DNA from: Faecalibacterium sp. I4-3-84
GTDB lineage: Bacteria; Bacillota; Clostridia; Oscillospirales; Ruminococcaceae
DNA length: 64,000 nt
NCBI RefSeq assembly: GCF_023347255.1
Contig: NZ_CP094466.1
Location: forward strand, 1,798,001 to 1,862,000
Direction of reading: 5' to 3'
In this document: piece after piece, positions 51,381 through 59,630 of the stretch
Position numbering within the stretch: the stretch's first letter is position 1
Layout of the letters: every line of letters starts with the position of its first letter
Translations under genes and position numbers: made by a program
Notes under the pieces: model-generated
The model's database searches: none
The model's input: only the letters and a program-made list of their open reading frames with translations
Told to the model about the DNA's origin: nothing

Positions 51381-52100
51381 ATGCAGCTTTTTCCAGCCAT
51401 TGACCTGCGGGGCGGCAAGGTGGTGCGCCTGACGCAGGGCGACTACAGCCGCATGACCGTCTACGGCGAGGACCCCTGTGCACAGGCGCGGGAGTTCCTT
51501 GCAGCGGGGGCCAAAAATCTGCACGTCGTCGATCTGGACGGCGCAAAGGACGGCACCCTTTCCAACTACGATACCATTGCCGCGCTGGCAAAACAGGGCG
51601 GCTTATACATTGAGGTGGGCGGCGGCATCCGCACCGAGGAGCGCATTGAAACATATCTCTCCCTCGGCGTGGGCCGCTGCATCCTTGGCAGCGTGGCGGT
51701 GACGGATTTTGCCTTTACCGCCCGGATGCTGAAAAAATACGGCGATAAAATTGCCGTGGGCGTGGACGCAAAGGACGGCTGTGTGGCCATCCATGGCTGG
51801 AAGGAAGTGAGCGCCGAGCCGGGCGTGGACTTCTGTAAGCGGCTGGCAGATGCCGGATGCACCGCCATCATCTACACGGACATTGCCTGCGACGGTGCCA
51901 TGAGGGGCACGAACCTCGGCCTGTACCGCACGCTTGCCAAAGAGGTGCCCGGCGTGGACTTTACGGCCAGCGGCGGCATCTCGTCCGAAGCAGAGCTTCT
52001 GGAACTGAAAAAAATGGGCACTGCCGCTGCCATTTTAGGCAAGAGCCTGTACACCGGCGCACTGGACCTTGCGCGCTGCGTGCAGCTGGTACAGAAGTGA
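51381..52100 (+). CDS. hisA: ProFAR isomerase HisA
   Basis: A 239-residue TIM barrel. It begins LFPAIDLRGGKVVRLTQGDY with the first catalytic Asp and has the phosphate-binding EVGGGIRTEE and DGAMRGTNL followed by ASGGISS. It isomerises the product of HisI. It starts 11 bases after hisH with AAGGAGAAA. Confidence 0.95.
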   Translation: MQLFPAIDLRGGKVVRLTQGDYSRMTVYGEDPCAQAREFLAAGAKNLHVVDLDGAKDGTLSNYDTIAALAKQGGLYIEVGGGIRTEERIETYLSLGVGRCILGSVAVTDFAFTARMLKKYGDKIAVGVDAKDGCVAIHGWKEVSAEPGVDFCKRLADAGCTAIIYTDIACDGAMRGTNLGLYRTLAKEVPGVDFTASGGISSEAELLELKKMGTAAAILGKSLYTGALDLARCVQLVQK

Positions 52101-52116
52101 ACGGAGGGGAAACGAC

Positions 52117-52872
52117 ATGATCACCAAACGCATTATTCCCTGCCTTGATGTGCGCAATGGCCGCGTGGTCAAGGGCACGAACTTTGAAGGCATCCGGGAT
52201 GTGGCCGACCCGGTGGAAATGGCCCGCATGTACAATGCTGCCGGTGCCGACGAGCTGGTGTTCTACGATATCACTGCCAGCTTCGAGGGCCGGGCGCTGT
52301 TTACGGATATCCTGACCCGCGTCGCCAGCGAAATTTTTATCCCGCTCACGGTGGGCGGCGGCATCAATACGCTGGAAGACTTCGACCGGGTGCTCAAGTG
52401 CGGTGCGGATAAGGTCAGCGTCAACTCGGGCGCACTCAAAAACCCTGACCTCATCCCGGCGGCAGCACAGCGCTACGGCAATCAGTGCGTGGTGCTCTCT
52501 GCCGATGTGAAGCGGGTGGACGGCCAGTTCCGGGTGTTCGCCAAGGGCGGGCGCGAGGACACCGGCCGGGATGCACTGGACTGGATCAGCTGGTGCGTGG
52601 ACCACGGCGCGGGCGAGATCTGCCTGAACAGCATCGATACCGACGGCGTGCGCAGCGGCTTCGACCTTGAGATGCTGGATGCAGTTGCGGCGCGGGTGAA
52701 TGTACCCATCATTGCCAGCGGCGGCGCAGGCAAAAAGGAAGACTTTCTGGAGCTGTTCCACCACAAGGGCATCGACGCAGGCCTTGCGGCGGGCATCTTC
52801 CACCAGAAGCTGCTGACCATCCGCGACCTGAAAGAATACCTCAACGCAAACGGCGTGGAGATGCGGCTGTAA
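52117..52872 (+). CDS. hisF: Imidazole glycerol-phosphate synthase cyclase HisF
   Basis: A 251-residue TIM barrel paralogous to HisA. It begins ITKRIIPCLDVRNGRVVKGT (catalytic Asp) and has PLTVGGGINTLEDF, LNSIDTDGVRSGFDLEML and IASGGAGKKEDF. It closes the imidazole ring with ammonia from HisH. ACGGAGGGG precedes the ATG at 52117. A GCCGGGG/CCCCGGC hairpin follows the stop (52875-52895). Confidence 0.95.
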   Translation: MITKRIIPCLDVRNGRVVKGTNFEGIRDVADPVEMARMYNAAGADELVFYDITASFEGRALFTDILTRVASEIFIPLTVGGGINTLEDFDRVLKCGADKVSVNSGALKNPDLIPAAAQRYGNQCVVLSADVKRVDGQFRVFAKGGREDTGRDALDWISWCVDHGAGEICLNSIDTDGVRSGFDLEMLDAVAARVNVPIIASGGAGKKEDFLELFHHKGIDAGLAAGIFHQKLLTIRDLKEYLNANGVEMRL

Positions 52873-52949
52873 CGCCGGGGTGTTTCTCCCCGGCGCGGGG
52901 AAAAGCCGTAACGCGAAACTGGATTTCCGCAAAAACAACCCGCAAACTC

Positions 52950-52978
52950 TTGCGTTTGCGCACCGAATACGCTAAACT
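52950..52978 (+). promoter_or_regulatory. Internal promoter before hisIE
   Basis: TTGCGT (52950-52955), 17-base spacer, TAAACT (52973-52978), in the only sizeable gap of the his operon. Confidence 0.65.
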
Positions 52979-53011
52979 AGTAATATCCCCATCCGGGGAG
53001 GGAGAACCGTT

Positions 53012-53647
53012 ATGAATCTGAAATTTGATGAAAAGGGCCTGATCCCTGCCATCGTGCAGGACCACTACACCAAAGAGGTGCTCACCCTCGCATACATGAA
53101 CGCCGAGACGCTGGCGCTCACCATTGCCGAGGGCCGCACTGTGTTCTGGAGCCGCAGCCGTCAGGAGATCTGGCGTAAGGGCGAGACCAGCGGCAATGTG
53201 CAGCGGGTGGTGTCCATCACCGCCGACTGCGATGCCGATGCACTGGTGGTGGAAGTGGTCAAATCCGGCCCCGCCTGCCACACCGGCGCCGAGAGCTGCT
53301 TTTTCAACGAAGTATACGTCTCGCCGGAGCTGAAGCAGTTCAGCTGGCAGGGCCTGTACCAGCTCATCAAGGGCCGCAAGGATAGCCCCAAGGAGGGCAG
53401 CTACACCACCTACCTGTTCGAGAAGGGCAAGGAGAAGATCCTGAAAAAGGTGGGCGAAGAGTGCACCGAGGTCATCATTGCGGGCGAAAAAGAGGATAAG
53501 GAAGAGACCGTTTACGAGATCAGCGATCTTGCCTACCATGTTCTGGTGCTGATGGTCAGCGCCGGCATCACGGTGGAGGATGTGACCCGTGAACTGGAAA
53601 AACGTCACGTCATTGACCACAAGGTCAAACAGGAAAGGATGCAGTGA
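53012..53647 (+). CDS. hisI: Bifunctional phosphoribosyl-AMP cyclohydrolase/phosphoribosyl-ATP pyrophosphatase HisIE
   Basis: A 211-residue two-domain protein. HisI (about 1-110) has [20 protein letters not shown] and the metal motif DCDADALVV with Cys in ACHTGAESC. HisE (about 115-205) has [20 protein letters not shown] and EEVIIAGE-type [14 protein letters not shown] helices. It does steps 2 and 3 of the pathway. GGGAGGGAG precedes the ATG. It follows an internal promoter. Confidence 0.95.
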   Translation: MNLKFDEKGLIPAIVQDHYTKEVLTLAYMNAETLALTIAEGRTVFWSRSRQEIWRKGETSGNVQRVVSITADCDADALVVEVVKSGPACHTGAESCFFNEVYVSPELKQFSWQGLYQLIKGRKDSPKEGSYTTYLFEKGKEKILKKVGEECTEVIIAGEKEDKEETVYEISDLAYHVLVLMVSAGITVEDVTRELEKRHVIDHKVKQERMQ

Positions 53648-53654
53648 ATTATCT

Positions 53655-54479
53655 ATGGCAGATTATAAGAAGTCCAGTGTCCATTGCCACTCCACCATGT
53701 GCGATGGCAAAAATACCTTGCAGGATATGGCAAGTGCTGCGTGTGCGCAGGGCCTGACCACGCTGGGCTTCACCGGCCATAGCTACACCCAGCGCGACCG
53801 TGAATACTGCATGAGCCCCAGCCGCACCGCCCAGTACAAGGCCACCATTGCCAAGCTCAAGACTGAGTACAAGGGCAAGGTGGATATCCTGTGCGGCATC
53901 GAGTGGGATATCCTGAGCGAGGATAAGCGCATCGGCTACGATTACTGGATCGGCAGCGCACACCACCTGTACGGCAAGAACACCGGCAAGTATTACGAGA
54001 TCGATTTCCGCCCGCAGGACCTGTGGGACTGCATCAACGATGATTTTGACGCAGACCCCCTTGCCGCTGTGGAAGCCTACTTTGCCGAGGTGGAAAAGGT
54101 GGCTGCCCTCAAGCCGGATATTCTGGCCCACATCGACCTCATCAAGAAGCTGAATGCCAACGGTGAGTTCTTCGACGAAGAGTCGCCCCGCTACAAGGCC
54201 GCTGCCCTCAAGGCACTGCAGGCCGCAAAGGCGAACGACTGCCTGCTGGAAGTGAACACCGGCAGCGTGTACCGCGGCTACCGCAAGGACTTCTACCCCG
54301 GCCCGTGGCTGCTGGGCGAGTGGCAGAAGATGGGCGGCAAGGTCATCATCACTTCTGATTCTCATGATATCAACAGCCTGACCTACGGCTTTGACGAAGC
54401 TGCCGCCGCCATCAAGGCTGCAGGCTTTACCAGCGTGCAGGTGCTTACCGGCAGCGGCTTCGAGACGCAGGAGCTGTAA
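53655..54479 (+). CDS. hisK: PHP-family histidinol-phosphatase HisK
   Basis: A 274-residue PHP metallophosphatase removing phosphate from histidinol phosphate. Metal ligands start with HCHSTMCDG and continue in FTGHSYTQRD, GIEWDI, DILAHIDLIKK and ITSDSHDIN. This type replaces the HAD-type HisB-N phosphatase in Firmicutes. It begins 7 bases after hisIE and completes the pathway in one locus. Confidence 0.92.
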   Translation: MADYKKSSVHCHSTMCDGKNTLQDMASAACAQGLTTLGFTGHSYTQRDREYCMSPSRTAQYKATIAKLKTEYKGKVDILCGIEWDILSEDKRIGYDYWIGSAHHLYGKNTGKYYEIDFRPQDLWDCINDDFDADPLAAVEAYFAEVEKVAALKPDILAHIDLIKKLNANGEFFDEESPRYKAAALKALQAAKANDCLLEVNTGSVYRGYRKDFYPGPWLLGEWQKMGGKVIITSDSHDINSLTYGFDEAAAAIKAAGFTSVQVLTGSGFETQEL

Positions 54480-54503
54480 GAGCGCTATTTTATTGCCAGC
54501 ATC

Positions 54504-54640
54504 CTCGCCCTCTCAGTCATCGCTGACGCGATGCCAGCTCCCCCAAAGTGGGAGCCTTTGGCAGTCCACGCAAAGTGCATCGTTATGCCAAGGCCTCTCC
54601 CTTTGGGAGAGGTGGCACCGAAGGTGACGGAGAGGGCGAG
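54504..54640. repeat. Dispersed palindromic repeat, copy 6
   Basis: Bounded by perfect 11-bp ends CTCGCCCTCTC (54504-54514) and GAGAGGGCGAG (54630-54640), with inner hairpins GCTCCCCCAAAGTGGGAGC and CCTCTCCCTTTGGGAGAGG. Confidence 0.88.
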
Positions 54641-54656
54641 CCAGCAAAAGATCGAT

Positions 54657-54718
54657 CATCTGCAATGCCTTTTCCTGCTTTTTATAAATCGGGAAGGGAT
54701 TGCAGATGTTTTGTTTTA
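54657..54718 (+). terminator. Terminator-like hairpin upstream of the MATE gene
   Basis: Arms CATCTGCAATGCCTTTTCC and GGGAAGGGATTGCAGATG (one mismatch), then TTTTGTTTT. It may end readthrough from hisK or act as a leader structure for the MATE gene. Confidence 0.6.
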
Positions 54719-54758
54719 TGTACAGATATCTTAAAAGTTATAATTTTGGAGGAACCCT

Positions 54759-56129
54759 ATGACCCACGCGCAGCCCCAAAAGAAAAGCTTCTTCAACATG
54801 AACGTAGACCTGATGCACGGGCCTATTTTAAAAAGCCTGCTGCTGTTCATGCTGCCCATTCTGGTTTCCAACCTGTTCCAGCAGCTCTACAACACGGTGG
54901 ATACCATGATCGTGGGCAATGTGCTGGGCGATACAGCCCTTGCCGCCATTGGCTCCTGCGGTTCGATCTACGAGCTTTTAGTCGGCTTTGGCATCGGTAT
55001 CGGCAATGGCCTTGCCATCGTTGCAGCGCGCTCCTACGGCGCGCAGGACGAAGACCTGCTCAAGCGCACGGTGGTGGGGTCGGTCGTCATTGGCCTGATC
55101 GCCTCGCTGGTCATTACAACGGCAGGCTTTTTCGGCCTGCATGCCCTGCTGCAGCTGCTGGATACCCCGGCGGAAATTCTGGAAGATGCCTACAGCTACA
55201 TCATCGTGATCGACCTTGGCGTTGTGGTCATGTTTATGTATAACCTGTGCGCAGGCCTGCTGCGCGCCATTGGCAACAGCGTAATGCCGCTGGTGTTCCT
55301 GCTCATCAGCTCGGTGCTGAACGTGGGGCTGGACCTGTGGTTCATTGCCGGGGTTGGCATGGGCGTGCGGGGCGCAGCGGTGGCAACGGTCATTGCACAG
55401 GGCATCTCGGTGGTGCTGTGCGTTCTGTACGTGCTGGCAAGGGTGCGCATCCTCATCCCGGAGAAAAAGCATTTCGCCGTGGGCAGTCATCTCTACTGGG
55501 AGCTGTTCAGCCAGAGCATCTCCATGGGCCTGATGAGCAGCATCGTGTCTGCGGGTTCGGTGGTGCTGCAGTACGGCATCAACGGGCTTGGCACCCTGAC
55601 CATTGCGGGGCACACCGCTGCCCGCAAGCTGTTTGCCTTTACGGATATGCCGCTCATCTCCATGGCGAACGCCGGTTCTACCTTCGTTTCCCAGAACCGC
55701 GGCGCAAACCAGCCCGACCGTGTGCGCAGGGGAATGCGGCAGATGTATCTGTACTCGGTGGTGGTGATGGTCGCCGCCGTAGTGCTGATGAACTTTGGTG
55801 CTCAGTGGATGGTGCAGCTGATCTCCGGCTCTTCGGAACCCATCGTGCTGGAAAACGGTGCGCGGTATCTGATCTGGAACGCACCCTTCTATGCCGTTCT
55901 GGGCGTGCTGCTGTGCACCCGCTACGCGCTGCAGAGCCTTGGCCAGAAGGTGCTGCCGCTGTTCTCCAGCGTGATCGAGCTGGTGGGCAAGGTGATCTTT
56001 GTGCTGGTGTTCATCCCGAAATTCCAGTACAACGCCGTGATCCTGTGCGAGCCCATCATCTGGTGCTTCATGGCGGCATATCTGGTGGCGGTGTACCTGC
56101 ACGAGCCCTTTGTGTTCCCGAAAAAATAA
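54759..56129 (+). CDS. MATE-family multidrug/metabolite exporter
   Basis: A 456-residue membrane protein with twelve expected helices. It has GPILKSLLLFMLPILVSNLF, QQLYNTVDTMIVGNVLG, GIGIGNGLAIVAARSYGAQ and the repeat start ISMGLMSSIVSAGSVVLQYG in the second half. The family couples Na+ or H+ entry to export of cationic drugs or metabolites. TTGGAGGAACC precedes the ATG. Its stop abuts a palindromic repeat. Confidence 0.93.
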   Translation: MTHAQPQKKSFFNMNVDLMHGPILKSLLLFMLPILVSNLFQQLYNTVDTMIVGNVLGDTALAAIGSCGSIYELLVGFGIGIGNGLAIVAARSYGAQDEDLLKRTVVGSVVIGLIASLVITTAGFFGLHALLQLLDTPAEILEDAYSYIIVIDLGVVVMFMYNLCAGLLRAIGNSVMPLVFLLISSVLNVGLDLWFIAGVGMGVRGAAVATVIAQGISVVLCVLYVLARVRILIPEKKHFAVGSHLYWELFSQSISMGLMSSIVSAGSVVLQYGINGLGTLTIAGHTAARKLFAFTDMPLISMANAGSTFVSQNRGANQPDRVRRGMRQMYLYSVVVMVAAVVLMNFGAQWMVQLISGSSEPIVLENGARYLIWNAPFYAVLGVLLCTRYALQSLGQKVLPLFSSVIELVGKVIFVLVFIPKFQYNAVILCEPIIWCFMAAYLVAVYLHEPFVFPKK

Positions 56130-56260
56130 CCCTCTCAGTCATCGCTGCGCGATGCCAGCTCTCCCGAAAGGGAGAGCTTTTTGCATTTTACGGGAAGCAC
56201 AAAGAAAGCTCCCCCTTTCGGGGGAGCTGGATGCGAACAAAGTGAGCAGACTGAGAGGGG
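56130..56260. repeat. Dispersed palindromic repeat, copy 7
   Basis: Runs exactly from the MATE stop to the stop of the convergent phosphoribosyltransferase gene, with inverted ends CCCTCTCAG/CTGAGAGGG and inner CAGCTCTCCCGAAAGGGAG and GCTCCCCCTTTCGGGGGAGC hairpins. It probably serves as the terminator for both genes. Confidence 0.85.
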
Positions 56261-56896
56261 TTACAGCGCCGAATAGCCAAAGCTGTTCACCAGCGCATCG
56301 ATGTGCTGGCCGGCCTTGCACAGGGGGCAGTCGCGGCTGTCAAAGCTGGCGTAGTCCGGCAGGCTGGCGGGGTCAAAGATGGAGGTGACCTCATAGCCCA
56401 TGCACTCATGGGTGGTGGCAAAAATAGCGGAAAGGCCTGCCACGGTGCCGCCGTAGTAGTTCACGGCCTCCACAGCGGCCTGCACGGTGTAGCCGGTGGT
56501 GATGGAAGCCGCTAGAATGAGCACATGCTTGCCCTTGACCATGGGGGCCAGATTGTCGCGCAGGATGATCTGGCTGCCGGTGGTGTACTCCGGGGTGATC
56601 ACATAAATGGTCTGGTGGGCGTTCATGTTGGCAAAGCCGTCCTTGGTCAGCTCGTTGGCAAGGCAGGTGCCGATCACCTGCGTGCCGTCCAGACAGAGCA
56701 CGGTGTCCACAATGGTGCTGTGCTGGTAAGCGGCCACCAGCTCCTTTGCCACGGCCTTGGCCTCGGAAAGGCGGGACTTCTGGGTGGTGACATCGATGTA
56801 ATAGTTGATATGGCTGTGGCTGGTAGCAAAGTGGCCCTTTGCTACGCGCAGGAACAGGTTACTTTTTTTGGTGGGAAGCTTTACCATATTGATCAT
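56261..56896 (-). CDS. Phosphoribosyltransferase (orotate phosphoribosyltransferase-like)
   Basis: A 211-residue type I PRTase. The PRPP loop lies at VLILAASITTGYTVQAAVEA, where the usual two acidic residues (VDDxxTTG) are replaced by Ala-Ala. This is unusual for an active enzyme and raises a regulatory or altered-substrate role. It ends with DCPLCKAGQHIDALVNSFGY, whose CPLC could bind metal. The start at 56896 has AAAGGAG. The substrate is unproven, and the pyrE label should not be applied. Confidence 0.75.
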   Translation of the reverse strand: MINMVKLPTKKSNLFLRVAKGHFATSHSHINYYIDVTTQKSRLSEAKAVAKELVAAYQHSTIVDTVLCLDGTQVIGTCLANELTKDGFANMNAHQTIYVITPEYTTGSQIILRDNLAPMVKGKHVLILAASITTGYTVQAAVEAVNYYGGTVAGLSAIFATTHECMGYEVTSIFDPASLPDYASFDSRDCPLCKAGQHIDALVNSFGYSAL

Positions 56897-57095
56897 CGAA
56901 ACAGCACTCCTTTTCAGGTTTTCCGGGTTGCCCCTCAAATGCAAAAAGCACCGCATCGCTGCGATGCTCCTGCACATTTTTATAACCCTATTGTACCGGA
57001 AAAGAAACCTGTGCACAAGGCATAAATCCACTAAAAAACTTTGTACATTTTACATGATATCGCCCAAAACTTGGATACAAATGGCCCGCATACGC

Positions 57096-57125
57096 AAAAA
57101 GACCCGCACCTTGTGGGTGCGGGCC
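57096..57125 (-). terminator. Terminator after the Tat lipoprotein gene
   Basis: Minus strand CCCGCACC/GGTGCGGG with a 4-base loop and TTTTT. The 246-base gap 56897-57142 shows nothing else I can name. Confidence 0.85.
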
Positions 57126-57142
57126 TTAGACATAATATAAAA

Positions 57143-57694
57143 TCAAGCGGTAGGGATACTATCCTTGATGGCATCGGTGATATCCCAAGTGCCGTAGATA
57201 TCATTGTAGGAATCATTGGGTTCACCAGTAGCGCCATGCTTGGGAGTATACAGCACAGCTACTTTGGTAGCGCCGGAGAGGTCCAGATCGAGAGTCAGAG
57301 TGGCCTCGGTGACACTGTTCTTTTTAGCTTTGGGGTTGGCGGTATTGCCCAGACTGGGTGCAGGAGTGGTATTATAATAATAGTGCTTCGTGCCCGCAGC
57401 AGTCGTAACATCGACCTGGAAATGGCTGTCAGTGATCTCCAGCAGTTCGATCTTGGTGACGATCTTGAAGTTGCAGGTCAGGGCATGGGTGGCAGAATTA
57501 TAACTCGGTTTTTTGTCAGCACTGTTCAGCAGAGTAGCTTCGCAGATGCCACTGCCCGGCTTCAGGGTGTCACCGGCCTTGCCGACAGGACGGTTCGGGT
57601 TGGAGCAGCCGGTCAGGGAGCCGGAGACTGCCACGGCAGCGGCGGCCAGTGCGGTATATTTCATAAAGTCACGGCGGGAGAATGTATAGGACAT
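57143..57694 (-). CDS. Tat-exported lipoprotein of unknown function
   Basis: A 183-residue protein. Signal: TFSRRDFMKYTALAAAAVAV with lipobox SLTGC, a textbook Tat lipoprotein start. The mature part is beta-rich (LEITDSHFQVDVTTAAGT, EATLTLDLDLSGATKVAVLY) and may be a sandwich domain; no family is recognised. It resembles the protein at 34446-34994 in plan. AAAGGAGG precedes the ATG, and a consensus promoter lies upstream. It is one of several Tat-exported proteins clustered here. Confidence 0.82.
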   Translation of the reverse strand: MSYTFSRRDFMKYTALAAAAVAVSGSLTGCSNPNRPVGKAGDTLKPGSGICEATLLNSADKKPSYNSATHALTCNFKIVTKIELLEITDSHFQVDVTTAAGTKHYYYNTTPAPSLGNTANPKAKKNSVTEATLTLDLDLSGATKVAVLYTPKHGATGEPNDSYNDIYGTWDITDAIKDSIPTA

Positions 57695-57746
57695 GTTCGT
57701 TCCTCCTTTAAAAAGCAGATCAGTACGGCCTTACGGCACTACCTAT

Positions 57747-57775
57747 AAGATAGGCGAAACCGGGCCGGATGTCAA
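57747..57775 (-). promoter_or_regulatory. Promoter of the 57143-57694 lipoprotein gene
   Basis: Minus strand TTGACA (57770-57775), 17-base spacer, TATCTT (57747-57752). Confidence 0.8.
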
Positions 57776-57857
57776 TGCCTTTTGGCAAAATAAAATGATG
57801 AAATTTTGAGCTGTGACGTTGTTTTGCGACGAAATTTCGTCCCGGGAAACCGTTCTC

Positions 57858-58472
57858 TCAGGCGCGGGTCACGTCTGCGGCGGTCATGACAAAGGTCATG
57901 GTCTTATCCGCTGCAAAGGTGGGCATGTAAGTAACGCTCAGCTGCTGCCAGCCCTTGGGGACCATCAGCATCAGCTGCAGATAGCCGGTACCCTGCGGGG
58001 GCAGATTGGTGGAATCCGAGAAGGTCTGAGAGTTGGAGTTGTACAGCGAGATGTTGGCACCGCACTCCACGCTCTGGCCGTCGCAGGAAGCAGAGAAATC
58101 GGTAGAAGCTGCTGCCAGTGCATGGAAGTTTGCATCCACGTTCTCCTGCGGGGGCACGGGATAAGCGGCGTTGATCTCGGCCAGATTCTGTGCGCCGATG
58201 TTGAAGGTCTGGTTCTTGGTGCGGTTGACCACGGTGACCAGAACAGCAATGTATTCGTAACCGGCCTGTGCAGGTACGGTATCAATGTTGAACAGGCTGG
58301 TCAGCTGAACGCCAAGGCCGTTCCAGTTGCTGACCTTATCACCGACCTTGACATCCACGATGGTGGCGCTGCCATTCTGCTGGCAGCCGCCCAGCAGGCT
58401 TGCTGCGCCCAGAGCAGCAACGGATGCGCCGGTGCACTTGAGGAAGGTACGGCGGGAAATGGAGTTGGACAT
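57858..58472 (-). CDS. Tat-exported lipoprotein, paralogue of the 60395-61000 protein
   Basis: A 204-residue protein. Signal: SISRRTFLKCTG with lipobox SLLGGC. The mature domain (VKVGDKVSNWNGLGVQLTSL, YEYIAVLVTVVNRTKNQ, GWQQLSVTYMPTFAADKTMT) reads like the secreted immunoglobulin-like DUF4352-type proteins, though this is only a resemblance. It shares the signal and the C-terminal W-Q-x-L-x-x-T-Y-x-P-x-F-A-A pattern with the protein at 60395. AAAAGGAGG precedes the ATG. Confidence 0.82.
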   Translation of the reverse strand: MSNSISRRTFLKCTGASVAALGAASLLGGCQQNGSATIVDVKVGDKVSNWNGLGVQLTSLFNIDTVPAQAGYEYIAVLVTVVNRTKNQTFNIGAQNLAEINAAYPVPPQENVDANFHALAAASTDFSASCDGQSVECGANISLYNSNSQTFSDSTNLPPQGTGYLQLMLMVPKGWQQLSVTYMPTFAADKTMTFVMTAADVTRA

Positions 58473-58510
58473 AGAATAAATCCTCCTTTTGATAGGAAAA
58501 AACCGTATTC

Positions 58511-58527
58511 CAGAATGTTCTATTCTG
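58511..58527. promoter_or_regulatory. Operator-like inverted repeat at the lipoprotein promoter
   Basis: CAGAAT (58511-58516) and ATTCTG (58522-58527), 5-base centre, at the expected transcription start of the 57858-58472 gene. Confidence 0.45.
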
Positions 58528-58556
58528 TTTATACCCTTTCTGCCCGAAAGATGCAA
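58528..58556 (-). promoter_or_regulatory. Promoter of the 57858-58472 lipoprotein gene
   Basis: Minus strand TTGCAT (58551-58556), 17-base spacer, TATAAA (58528-58533). Confidence 0.75.
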
Positions 58557-58595
58557 GGGTTTTGGGGGTGAATTTACAGCTTTTTCACAGGAATA

Positions 58596-59291
58596 TCACC
58601 CTTCGTGGGTAAGGCCCTTCACATGTGTTTCGCTGGTTTTGACCAGATTTAACAGGCTGGGCGTATAAAGCGGGAACTCGCGGGTCAGGCTTTCTGTGGT
58701 CATGGTCAGGCAGGAAGGGTCCTTTACTCCCTCGCCGCCGTTCACATCCTGTCCGTCCAGCAGGGCTTCCACGTTGGCTTCGGACATGCGCATCACGGCA
58801 TCGGAGCAGCCGCGCCAGCGGATGGGATCGATGCTGAACATACTGGCGGCGTTGTGCGGCTCGGCCGAGTACAGCAGGCGGAACATTTTGGCTACGGCCA
58901 TCATCAGGTAGGCGCTCACCTCGGTGGTAAGGGCCTTGCTGTGGCACTGGCCGATCTTGGCGTACAGCACGTTCAGGCTGTTGGAGATCAGCTTTTTGTT
59001 CATGGTGGGCAGCACGCTGCCGTGGTAGATGTTGTCCTTCATCTTGTCCGGGTTCGGGATGTCTTCTGCCGAGAGCATCATGCCGTTGCGCTCTGCACTG
59101 CGGCCCAGAAGATAATCGCAGGAAACATTATAATAGTCTGCCACGCGCACCACAAAGTCCAGGCCGCATTCGCGGATGCCTTTTTCGTAGTGGGACAGCA
59201 GCGCCTGCGAGACGCCAAGATCCTCGGCGGCCTGCTTCTGGGTGATGCCGCGTTCCTTGCGCAGCAGCTTGATGATACGGTTGAATTCCAT
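58596..59291 (-). CDS. XRE-family helix-turn-helix regulator
   Basis: A 231-residue protein. The N-terminal HTH_3 domain is IIKLLRKERGITQKQAAEDL then GVSQALLSHYEKGIRECGLD, ending YYNVSCDYLLGRS. The C-terminal 150 residues are helical and unassigned. GAGGAG precedes the ATG at 59291. It is divergent from the short transcript at 59470 and stands between the Tat lipoprotein genes, which it may control. Its own promoter has an operator-like repeat just upstream. Confidence 0.88.
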   Translation of the reverse strand: MEFNRIIKLLRKERGITQKQAAEDLGVSQALLSHYEKGIRECGLDFVVRVADYYNVSCDYLLGRSAERNGMMLSAEDIPNPDKMKDNIYHGSVLPTMNKKLISNSLNVLYAKIGQCHSKALTTEVSAYLMMAVAKMFRLLYSAEPHNAASMFSIDPIRWRGCSDAVMRMSEANVEALLDGQDVNGGEGVKDPSCLTMTTESLTREFPLYTPSLLNLVKTSETHVKGLTHEG

Positions 59292-59354
59292 GATTTTTGG
59301 CTCCTCAAAGTTCGATGTAGGGGGACATCCTTGTTTTTGGTTTACAGCAGGTTG

Positions 59355-59383
59355 ATTATACACAACGGAAAACCTTTTGTAAA
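59355..59383 (-). promoter_or_regulatory. Promoter of the XRE gene
   Basis: Minus strand TTTACA (59378-59383), 17-base spacer, TATAAT (59355-59360). An inverted repeat TGACGA (59394-59399)/TCGTCA (59416-59421) lies directly upstream and may be an operator. Confidence 0.8.
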
Positions 59384-59469
59384 GCAAGAAAAGTGACGAT
59401 ATTTTTCGTTGATTTTCGTCATTTCTGTCAAAAGGCTTGCTCTGGACACCATATCTATGCTAAACTATA

Positions 59470-59568
59470 GGTATTAACGCATACATTTTGTGGCGTACGC
59501 GGGGCCGTAGCTGCCGCCAAAGAGCAAAAAATCTGGCAGACGACACGTTTTTCTGCCAGATTTTTTCT
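59470..59568 (+). ncRNA. Candidate small RNA or leader with intrinsic terminator
   Basis: A possible promoter (TTGCTC 59437-59442, 18-base spacer, TAAACT 59461-59466) is followed by about 95 noncoding bases with a TGGCG/CGCCA helix around 59491-59519 and a perfect 15-bp terminator AAAAAATCTGGCAGA/TCTGCCAGATTTTTT (59526-59566). The next gene starts 62 bases later, so this is either a small RNA or an attenuated leader of the phosphatase gene. Confidence 0.5.
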
Positions 59569-59630
59569 CCGCAGCGGGTTTTGCCGCCCGTTCCCGTGCC
59601 GCCGCACAGCGATAAAGAGAGGCACTATCC

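Noticed and set aside
57828-57841. Perfect palindrome GACGAAATTTCGTC
   Set aside because: It sits over 50 bases upstream of the nearest -35 box and just after a stop codon, so it may be a weak hairpin; similarity to the TGACGA/TCGTCA repeat near the XRE gene is too slight to call an operator.
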